DNA from: DATDSR01 sp038062165
GTDB taxonomy: Bacteria > Patescibacteriota > Minisyncoccia > Phycocordibacterales > DATDSR01
NCBI GenBank assembly: GCA_038062165.1
Contig: JBBTXQ010000031.1
Coordinates: forward strand, 1 to 7,738
DNA: 7,738 nucleotides
Direction: 5' to 3'
Below are positions 1 to 4,140 of this stretch, piece after piece. A program made the translations under genes and the position numbers. The notes below the pieces were generated by a model that was not told where the DNA came from, did not search any database, and saw only the letters and a list, made by a program, of their open reading frames with translations. Each line of letters starts with the position of its first letter. Positions within the stretch are counted from its first letter, which is position 1.

Positions 1-1193
1 CGAGTTCTCTAACTACAAGTGTGCGCAAAAATGAGAAAAGTTTAAATAGTGAGTTTGGCGTGCCCCTCACCATCCTTGGATTAAAGACAGCATGGAACTC
101 ACCCATAGACTGGCTTATTAATCTTCTTACTGGCTTCTACCGCGCCATAACCTATAGCTTAAAACCTAAAACTTACCCGCAATATCTTGTTTTAGAAATG
201 GGTGCTGATCATCCGGGTGACATCAAATATAACGTTACTAATTTTAAGCCAACAATCGGCGTATTAACCGGCATTGGCACAGAAGTGCCGGTGCATGTCG
301 AGTTCTTCTCAACAATCGAGGATCTTGTGCGCGAGAAGAGCGAACTCTTGAAAGCGTTACCAGAAGATGGTATTGCAATAATAAACCGTGATGATGCACG
401 AGCATGGGAAGCTCGCGATAGTACTCGGGCACACGTTATCTCCTATGGTTTTACGGGTGATGCAAATATCAAAGGCGATAATCTTCGCATAAGTTATGCT
501 GATACCGGGCAACCTAAGGGCATGAATTTGCGCGTAGATTATGCAGGCAAAAGCGTGCCAGTGCGCCTATGTGGTGTGCTCGGCAAGGGCCACGCGTATT
601 CTGCGTTGGCCGCATTTGCAGTGGGTGTCAATATGGGTATGAACATAATTAACATTGCCGATGCGCTTGGCAGGCACAAGTTCGCTCCCTGTCGCCTGCG
701 AATTCTGGAGGGCAGAAATGGAAGTACCTTAATAGATGACACATATAATTCTTCACCATCAGCCGTCAAGTTAGCCCTCGAGACTCTCTATGATATCAAC
801 TTAGGATCCCGGATCCCAAGTTGTAGGAAGATTGCCGTCTTAGGCGACATGCTGGAACTCGGCGAATATAGTGAGAGCGAGCACAAAAAGGTTGGCACTT
901 GGATAAGGGGCGTAATCGATGTGCTTGTGTGTGTAGGTGAACGAGCCAAGTGGATTGGCGAGAGTGCAATTAGTGATGGTTTCCCTCCCGATCATGTTCA
1001 CTACTTTCCGGATTCTGTCTCATCTGGAAATTTTCTCACTTCGGATTTCGATATTCGTGCCTCTGATGTTATTCTACTCAAAGCCTCGCAATCTGTGCGC
1101 CTCGAGAGAGCAACCGAAGCTCTTCTCGTGGACCCCAGCAAAGCAAATGAGCTATTAGTGAGGCAAGAAAAAGAATGGAAGAATAAAAAATAA
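1..1193 (+). CDS. murF: UDP-N-acetylmuramoyl-tripeptide--D-alanyl-D-alanine ligase (MurF), 5'-truncated
   Basis: ATP-dependent cytoplasmic Mur ligase that adds D-Ala-D-Ala to the UDP-MurNAc tripeptide. The reading frame is open to the left edge (first full codon at base 3), so the N-terminal domain and the P-loop GKT lie just outside the window. Numbering from the GTG codon at 21, visible family signatures are GVPLTILG (13-20), LEMGADHPGDI (58-68), a substrate/metal region with His92, the REKSEL Lys (106) that is carbamylated in this family, INRDD (121-125), GKGHAYSALAAFAVG (188-202), the C-terminal-domain motif DDTYNSSPSAVK (239-250), VLGDMLELG (273-281) and KASQSVRLERA (354-364). About 27 residues (roughly 22-50, rich in Trp/Leu/Tyr) are inserted between the first motif and the LEMG strand compared with the E. 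coli enzyme. The GTG at 21 is an internal codon, not a start. It ends in TAA; the same frame stays open for 48 more codons. Confidence 0.93.
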   Translation, partial: SSLTTSVRKNEKSLNSEFGVPLTILGLKTAWNSPIDWLINLLTGFYRAITYSLKPKTYPQYLVLEMGADHPGDIKYNVTNFKPTIGVLTGIGTEVPVHVEFFSTIEDLVREKSELLKALPEDGIAIINRDDARAWEARDSTRAHVISYGFTGDANIKGDNLRISYADTGQPKGMNLRVDYAGKSVPVRLCGVLGKGHAYSALAAFAVGVNMGMNIINIADALGRHKFAPCRLRILEGRNGSTLIDDTYNSSPSAVKLALETLYDINLGSRIPSCRKIAVLGDMLELGEYSESEHKKVGTWIRGVIDVLVCVGERAKWIGESAISDGFPPDHVHYFPDSVSSGNFLTSDFDIRASDVILLKASQSVRLERATEALLVDPSKANELLVRQEKEWKNKK

Positions 1194-1281
1194 TCTGATA
1201 GAGTATATTTAGACAAGCAAATCGAGGTAGATCAATGGGAGTTGTTACTTGCGCACGTGGAAGAGAGATCGAAGTTGACAT

Positions 1282-1422
1282 ATGCCTACGGTGGGCACAT
1301 CGAGCCAAATAGAGGCCCAGAGAATCGCATCAAAAAGTAATCATGAAGTAATTGTGAATCCGGCAGGCCCGCCCGTAACCCCAAGTCAACGAGGAGACGT
1401 GGCGGGTCAACTTGTTTTGTGA
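1282..1422 (+). CDS. doubtful 46-residue ORF
   Basis: ATG at 1282 to TGA at 1420-1422. The product begins MPTVGTSSQIEAQRIASK and ends with a Pro/Gly-rich stretch containing VNPAGPPVTP. I do not recognise it. There is no strong Shine-Dalgarno (only GAAG about 8 nt upstream) and no promoter at a leaderless distance, unlike the real genes nearby. Its 3' third overlaps a strong hairpin (1366-1408), which suggests that the sequence is constrained as RNA or DNA rather than as protein. It could also be the tail of a frameshifted remnant that starts in the murF frame. Confidence 0.18.
   Translation: MPTVGTSSQIEAQRIASKSNHEVIVNPAGPPVTPSQRGDVAGQLVL
1366..1418 (+). terminator. terminator-like hairpin downstream of murF
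   Basis: Bases 1366-1376 pair with 1397-1408: GGCCCGCCCGT against ACG, a bulged T at 1400, then GGCGGGTC, including one G-T pair and a core of CCCGCC/GGCGGG. The loop is about 20 nt. A T-rich tract (CTTGTTTT, 1411-1418) follows two bases after the stem. The large loop and interrupted T-tract make it an imperfect intrinsic terminator, but it is the best candidate for ending the murF transcript. Confidence 0.4.
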
Positions 1423-1441
1423 TATAAATCCAAATTGAAAA

Positions 1442-1470
1442 TTGAAAATTCGCAAGAAATAAGCTATATT
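1442..1470 (+). promoter_or_regulatory. sigma-70-type promoter for tRNA-Glu
   Basis: TTGAAA (1442-1447) and TATATT (1465-1470) are separated by exactly 17 bp. The predicted start is near 1477, giving a leader of about 48 nt before the tRNA. The -35 lies in a short tandem AAATTGA-type repeat (about 1433-1450), so its hexamer also occurs one repeat unit upstream at the wrong spacing. Confidence 0.65.
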
Positions 1471-1476
1471 TTGTTT

Positions 1477-1523
1477 GGCCTAAATCATGCAGAGCATGAT
1501 CGGCCGACCGCCAAGGGCGGTTT
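1477..1523 (+). other. hairpin-rich leader of the tRNA-Glu transcript
   Basis: Two tight hairpins lie between the promoter and the tRNA: ATCATGC-aga-GCATGAT (1484-1500) and ACCGCC-aag-GGCGGT (1507-1521). In addition GCCTAAA (1478-1484) is the reverse complement of TTTAGGC (1521-1527), whose last three bases are the first bases of the tRNA. The leader could therefore form a three-way junction that borrows the tRNA 5' end, or it could direct 5' processing. The second hairpin ends in TTT and could also act as a weak terminator. Confidence 0.5.
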
Positions 1524-1524
1524 A

Positions 1525-1596
1525 GGCTCTATCGTCTAGGGGTTAGGACATAAGCTTCTCAAGCTTAGAACCCGGGTTCGAATCCCGGTAGAGTCG
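1525..1596 (+). tRNA. tRNA-Glu (anticodon CTC)
   Basis: Complete cloverleaf. Acceptor stem GGCTCTA (1525-1531) pairs with TAGAGTC (1589-1595) with one G-T pair at the second position. The D stem is GTC/GAC (1534-1536/1547-1549) with the CGTCTAG start and GGTTAGGAC typical of tRNA-Glu. Anticodon stem TAAGC/GCTTA (1551-1555/1563-1567) carries loop TTCTCAA, giving CTC at 1558-1560, which reads GAG. The variable loop is four nt. T stem CCGGG/CCCGG (1572-1576/1584-1588) holds loop TTCGAAT. The discriminator is G1596. CCA is not encoded (CAA follows), so a CCA-adding enzyme must be used. CTC is usually the second Glu anticodon beside TTC. Confidence 0.95.
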
Positions 1597-1629
1597 CAAA
1601 TTTGAGCGTAGCGAGAGATTGCGACTCTA
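1589..1629 (+). repeat. 11-bp inverted repeat of the tRNA acceptor 3' strand
   Basis: TAGAGTCGCAA (1589-1599), which is the acceptor 3' strand, discriminator and first trailer bases of the tRNA, is perfectly repeated in inverse as TTGCGACTCTA (1619-1629). The spacer contains GAGCGTAGCGAG. As RNA this 11-bp hairpin would compete with the 7-bp acceptor stem. No T-run follows, so it is not a simple intrinsic terminator. Confidence 0.7.
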
Positions 1630-1740
1630 AACGAGCAAACTTGCTTTGCTTGTGTCCGGGATGAGAAAGGACTTTCGTTGTCGAGGCTCTGCGAGACCGA
1701 AAGTCACCCGCGACGGTAGTCGAGAATCCTGGTAGAGTCG
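1622..1740 (+). other. candidate branched structured RNA / nested repeat element after tRNA-Glu
   Basis: Nearly every segment has a nested partner. CGACTCTA (1622-1629) pairs with TAGAGTCG (1733-1740). ACGAGCAAA (1631-1639) pairs with TTTGCTTGT (1645-1653) around a 5-nt loop. CCGGGAT (1656-1662) pairs with ATCCTGG (1726-1732). GACTTTCG (1670-1677) pairs with CGAAAGTC (1698-1705). CGAC pairs with GTCG (1711-1714/1719-1722). The 3' strand 1726-1740 is continuous, so the two outer helices stack with one hairpin bulged between them. No known RNA family is recognised and no ORF of note lies here. It may be a transcribed RNA, a palindromic mobile repeat, or both. Confidence 0.5.
1725..1740 (+). repeat. 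direct repeat of the tRNA-Glu 3' end
   Basis: AATCCTGGTAGAGTCG matches tRNA positions 1581-1596 at 15 of 16 bases (one C-to-T change in the T stem). The two copies lie 144 bp apart and bracket the structured element. A duplicated tRNA 3' end resembles an att pair, but no integrase is present, and the interval is too short to be a typical integrated element. Confidence 0.65.
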
Positions 1741-1769
1741 TCAAGTTTTAAAATTGTTTAATGTGCGGA

Positions 1770-1836
1770 ATACAACTCACCCGGACTTCGTCTCGCCCTC
1801 TCTTACCTTTAAGAGAGAGGAAGGGGTGAGTTGTGT
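1770..1836. repeat. REP/MITE-like long nested palindrome
   Basis: ACAACTCACCC (1772-1782) is perfectly inverted at 1824-1834 and extends to about 13 bp with a T-G and an A-T pair. Inside it are a small GAC-ttc-GTC hairpin (1784-1792) and CTCTCTTA/TAAGAGAG (1798-1805/1810-1817). The CTCACCC...GGGTGAG frame around a CCCTCTC...GAGAGG core resembles dispersed palindromic repeats known from many bacterial genomes. No T-run follows. It could stabilise or end upstream transcripts. Confidence 0.65.
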
Positions 1837-1846
1837 GAAGGGTCAA

Positions 1847-1874
1847 TTGCACACCTAGTTATATGTGCTAGTAT
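1847..1874 (+). promoter_or_regulatory. promoter of the 84-residue gene
   Basis: TTGCAC (1847-1852) is followed 16 bp later by TAGTAT (1869-1874), which is preceded by TGC (1866-1868), an extended -10. An overlapping TATAGT (1872-1877) would have a 19-bp spacer and is less favourable. The predicted start near 1881 gives a leader of about 53 nt with a small ATCGC/GCGAT hairpin (1890-1905) upstream of the ribosome binding site. Confidence 0.55.
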
Positions 1875-1917
1875 AGTTTCGGACCAAGGATCGCGGGTGG
1901 GCGATTTATCTAAAACT

Positions 1918-1930
1918 GGGAGGAGGTGAT
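1918..1930 (+). promoter_or_regulatory. near-perfect Shine-Dalgarno
   Basis: GGGAGGAGGTGAT contains AGGAGGTGAT, complementary over about ten bases to the usual 3' end of 16S rRNA, and its AGGAGG core ends seven nt before the ATG at 1934. It fixes the start of the small gene. It contrasts with the other genes here, which lack a Shine-Dalgarno. Confidence 0.9.
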
Positions 1931-1933
1931 TGG

Positions 1934-2188
1934 ATGAAGCTTGCAACACAAATGCGACATCTCACGAAGAAGGCGCTCGATGACAGAGACAAGCCAAAAC
2001 ACGAGAGGCCCAAGAAAATGTCGTACAAGAGGGTGTTGTCTAGGATCCGGGGGCAAGCAATGGCGACTTTCGACTCAATTCACATTTATGGTCTTGGCCC
2101 CCGAATCCTCGAGCGTCTCGAGGCAGAAGGTTTTCAAATCGAGTACACTGCCTACGACAATCGCCGTGGCAATCAGATTACATGGTAG
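1934..2188 (+). CDS. small basic protein of unknown function (84 aa)
   Basis: I do not recognise a named family. The first 40 residues are very basic and probably helical, with a KPKHERPKK stretch at 20-28 and YKRVLSRIRGQA at 31-42. A short alpha/beta part follows: strand SIHIYG (48-53), helix PRILERLEAEG (56-66), strand FQIEYTAY (67-74) and a terminal ITW (82-84). The order 'I..A - strand - helix with L...GF - strand - final W' resembles small proteins common in phages and in CPR genomes; this is an impression from memory. The start is fixed by the strong Shine-Dalgarno. The gene has its own promoter and terminator and stands alone, consistent with high expression. A nucleic-acid-binding role is possible from charge only. 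Confidence 0.8.
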   Translation: MKLATQMRHLTKKALDDRDKPKHERPKKMSYKRVLSRIRGQAMATFDSIHIYGLGPRILERLEAEGFQIEYTAYDNRRGNQITW

Positions 2189-2195
2189 ATCAAGC

Positions 2196-2221
2196 AGGCG
2201 CGGACCACCCTCCGCGCCTTT
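2196..2221 (+). terminator. hairpin terminator after the 84-residue gene
   Basis: AGGCGCGGA (2196-2204) pairs perfectly with TCCGCGCCT (2211-2219) around a 6-nt loop, directly followed by TTT and then a second T-run at 2227-2230. The GC-rich 9-bp stem eight bases past the stop codon is a good intrinsic terminator with a short U-tract. It abuts the rmuC promoter. Confidence 0.75.
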
Positions 2222-2229
2222 CACAATTT

Positions 2230-2238
2230 TGCTACAAT
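2230..2238 (+). promoter_or_regulatory. extended -10 promoter of rmuC (leaderless)
   Basis: TGC-TACAAT ends seven nt before the ATG at 2246, so transcription is predicted to begin at or within one base of the start codon. No Shine-Dalgarno is present. No -35 hexamer is visible because the terminator stem occupies that position. An overlapping TATAAT at 2238-2243 would start transcription inside the gene and is less likely. Confidence 0.6.
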
Positions 2239-2245
2239 ATAATCT

Positions 2246-3211
2246 ATGGAGGCGTTATACATCATCGGTGGTCTCATGGTTGGGGCAGTAGTTGCTTATT
2301 TGATATTTAAGCCTAAAAGCGTAGGAGAGGGGGCGAGTGAGCTTACGCTTATCCAGAATCAACTTAATGCTCTGGCGAGGGTCTTGCGTGATATGACCAA
2401 AGAGGTGGCGGGGGTGCAGGCTACTAATCAGAATGTTGTGCGTGTGGCAGATCAGCTTCAGTCACTCCAGAATGTTTTGCAGAATCCCAAGCAGAGGGGA
2501 GTCTTGGGCGAGTATTATCTCGAGACTGTGCTCAAGAACGTCTTGCCGCCTGGCTCGTTTCAATTGCAGTATAAGTTTAGTGATGGTGAGATTGCAGATG
2601 CAGTGATTATGATTGGCAAAGATAAATTACTGCCTGTTGATTCTAAATTTAGTTTAGAAAATTACAACAGAATAATTAGCACAAATGATCCTTTGGAAAG
2701 AGAAAGACTGGAAAAATTATTTAAGCAGGATCTCAAGAACAGGATAGACGAGACGGCAAAATATATTAGACCAAGTGAGGGCACGATGGACTTCGCTTTC
2801 ATGTTTATCCCAAGTGAGGCAATCTATTACGATCTTTTGATTAACCAAGTGGGCGCGGTTAAGACGAGTACGAAAGATTTAATAGAGTACGCTTTTAGAG
2901 ATAAAAAAGTAATCATAGTTTCACCCACGTCATTTATGGCATATTTGCAAACTGTGCTACAGGGCATGCGCGCTTTGCAGATTGAGGAAACAGCAAAAGA
3001 TATCCAGAAGAGAGTAGAGGAACTGGGTAGACACCTATCTGGTCATGATCAGTTTATGAATGCATTAGGTAAGTCGTTGGGCACGACAGTGAGTCACTAT
3101 AATAAAGCCTCACACGAGCTCGCCAAGATAGATAAGGACGTTTTGCGTATTACGGGTGGCTCTCCGGGCCTAGAGCGGCAAATTCTTGACGGACCTCAAG
3201 AAATCGAGTAA
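2246..3211 (+). CDS. rmuC: DNA recombination protein RmuC
   Basis: Membrane-anchored protein of the RmuC family, which belongs to the PD-(D/E)XK nuclease-like fold; in E. coli it limits inversions at short inverted repeats. One N-terminal transmembrane helix (about 5-21, IIGGLMVGAVVAYLIF) is followed by a coiled-coil-like segment (33-78) and the RmuC domain (about 80-295). Visible motifs are RGVLGEYYLETVL (84-96, Glu89), ADAVI (117-121, Asp118), PVDSKF (130-135, Asp132/Lys134), FMFIPSEAIYYDLL (185-198) and VSPTSFMAYLQTVLQG (225-240). The candidate D-D-x-K catalytic residues are all present. At 321 residues it is shorter than the E. coli protein because the coiled-coil is short. The ATG at 2246 is supported by the leaderless promoter. 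rplU follows after nine bases. Confidence 0.93.
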   Translation: MEALYIIGGLMVGAVVAYLIFKPKSVGEGASELTLIQNQLNALARVLRDMTKEVAGVQATNQNVVRVADQLQSLQNVLQNPKQRGVLGEYYLETVLKNVLPPGSFQLQYKFSDGEIADAVIMIGKDKLLPVDSKFSLENYNRIISTNDPLERERLEKLFKQDLKNRIDETAKYIRPSEGTMDFAFMFIPSEAIYYDLLINQVGAVKTSTKDLIEYAFRDKKVIIVSPTSFMAYLQTVLQGMRALQIEETAKDIQKRVEELGRHLSGHDQFMNALGKSLGTTVSHYNKASHELAKIDKDVLRITGGSPGLERQILDGPQEIE

Positions 3212-3214
3212 TAT
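3186..3214 (+). promoter_or_regulatory. promoter of rplU inside the end of rmuC (leaderless)
   Basis: TTGACG (3186-3191) and TAATAT (3209-3214) are separated by exactly 17 bp. The -10 begins on the rmuC stop codon and ends six nt before the rplU ATG at 3221, so the predicted start coincides with that ATG. No Shine-Dalgarno is seen before rplU. Confidence 0.65.
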
Positions 3215-3220
3215 AGCCGC

Positions 3221-3547
3221 ATGGCCAATCAGATAGCTAAATTTGCAGTAATTGCCACGGGAGGCAAGCAATATAACGTCTCGGAAGGAGACACTATTTT
3301 TGTTGAGAAATTGGGTGTCGCAGATGGTGGCAAGGTCACATTTGATAAAGTGCTCTTGGTAGACGACGGTTCTACCACACAGATCGGCGTGCCGTATCTG
3401 GAAGGGGCGAGCGTAGTGGGGGAAATAATTTCTGAAAAAAAAGGCAAAAAAGTGCTGGGAGTTAAGTACAAAGCCAAGTCAAATAGACGAGTTAAGTACG
3501 GCCATAGGCAGATCCAAGCCCGGGTCAGGATTGAGAAAATTACCTAG
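3221..3547 (+). CDS. rplU: 50S ribosomal protein L21 (bL21)
   Basis: Large-subunit protein that binds 23S rRNA. The 108 residues carry the family pattern: FAVIATGGKQYNVSEGD (8-24), FDKVLLVDDG (41-50), IGVPYLEGASVVGEI (55-69), a Lys-rich turn EKKGKKV (72-78), VKYKAKSNRRVKYGHRQ (81-97) and a final RIEKI. About six residues precede the usual M-x-A-V-I start, but the promoter position supports the ATG at 3221. bL27 (rpmA), the usual downstream partner, is absent. Instead the gene meets recR tail to tail, sharing CTAG. The Lys-rich turn is coded by runs of eight (3435-3442) and six A. Confidence 0.96.
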   Translation: MANQIAKFAVIATGGKQYNVSEGDTIFVEKLGVADGGKVTFDKVLLVDDGSTTQIGVPYLEGASVVGEIISEKKGKKVLGVKYKAKSNRRVKYGHRQIQARVRIEKIT

Positions 3548-4140
3548 CGCCTATTCTCTAGGGCATAGGAGAGAGTTGTGCTGTCGGAGTACTCGAGCTC
3601 GGTACCAGTAGAGAGTCCTCTGCCTAATGTCGAAATATCTAAATTTCTAAATTTCAAAATCTCATTACGCAAATAATCTACTGTGTTGTCGCCAATCGGA
3701 TTAGTTGATATCGCTAGTATTACTTCTCGAATTTCTTTATCCGTCTTTAATCTTTCTTTTAATTCATGGATCCTGATTCGTGATTCCGGATTTTTTTCCA
3801 GAATCGGCAAGAGTCCTCCCAATACGAAGTACTGCCCTAGATACTTGCCTGTTTTGCGTACATTTTCGAGATCTATATCTTTTTCTACAACCAGTAAAAT
3901 ACTTTTATCAGAATTAGGATCTGTGCATATCTGGCAGAGTTCACTCTTCCCGATGAAGAATCTGTAGCAGGATTTGCACTCACTCACGCTCTCTCGCAAC
4001 TCACCTACACTTTCCACAAGATTCTTGACGTATGAGCTATCTTGGCGTAGGAGAAAGTAGACGAATCTACGCGCTTGCCTCGGGCCTATGCCCGGGAACT
4101 CTCTGAAAAGCTCACCTAATTTATCAATTATATTTGACAT
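3544..4140 (-). CDS. recR: recombination protein RecR
   Basis: Cytoplasmic mediator of the RecFOR pathway that helps load RecA on gapped DNA. Its 198 residues match the family length. An N-terminal helix-hairpin-helix (FPGIGPRQARRF, 15-26) is followed by a C4 zinc finger (CKSC and CQIC, about 55-72) and a Toprim domain (ILLVVEKDIDLENVRKTG from about 81, then YFVLGG, STNPIG). The C-terminal signature is GRGLSTGTELEYSDSTTLSYALENRR-like (about 173-198), where the common family form is ARGLPxGxELEYxDxxTLxxALExR. Its ATG overlaps the dnaB TGA by one base (TGATG), so translation is probably coupled to dnaB. Its TAG overlaps the rplU TAG on the other strand. Confidence 0.96.
   Translation of the reverse strand: MSNIIDKLGELFREFPGIGPRQARRFVYFLLRQDSSYVKNLVESVGELRESVSECKSCYRFFIGKSELCQICTDPNSDKSILLVVEKDIDLENVRKTGKYLGQYFVLGGLLPILEKNPESRIRIHELKERLKTDKEIREVILAISTNPIGDNTVDYLRNEILKFRNLDISTLGRGLSTGTELEYSDSTTLSYALENRR

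Larger units (their letters stand above)
1194..1441. other. murF-tRNA intergenic gap, possible decayed coding sequence
   Basis: No convincing gene is seen. All three plus frames hold moderately long open stretches: the murF frame continues after its TAA for 48 sense codons to a TAA at 1338-1340 without an ATG; a 25-codon ATG ORF begins at 1235 behind GAGGT; a 46-codon ORF runs 1282-1422. None is a family I recognise. The 3' part (1366-1408) can form a stable hairpin. The pattern could be a frameshifted remnant of a short gene or plain untranslated sequence. Confidence 0.4.

Noticed and set aside
21..23. GTG at 21 as the start of MurF
   Set aside because: The frame is open upstream to the window edge and the following residues align to the interior of MurF, after the P-loop; the gene is cut by the window.
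1078..1308. 76-residue minus-strand ORF over the murF end
   Set aside because: Mostly antisense to conserved MurF C-terminal sequence; no promoter or ribosome binding site and odd composition.
1589..1629. Simple intrinsic terminator for the tRNA
   Set aside because: The 11-bp stem is followed by AAACGAG, not a T-run, and its 5' arm is part of the mature tRNA.
1597..1860. CRISPR array or regularly spaced repeats
   Set aside because: The repeats here are inverted and nested; no unit recurs at regular spacing.
1941..2291. 116-residue plus-strand ORF overlapping the small gene and rmuC
   Set aside because: Different frame inside a gene with a strong Shine-Dalgarno; it runs through the terminator and rmuC start and has unlikely composition.
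3435..3451. A8 and A6 runs in rplU as a programmed frameshift site
   Set aside because: They encode the normal Lys-rich turn of bL21 and the conserved C-terminus continues in the same frame; no alternative product is evident.
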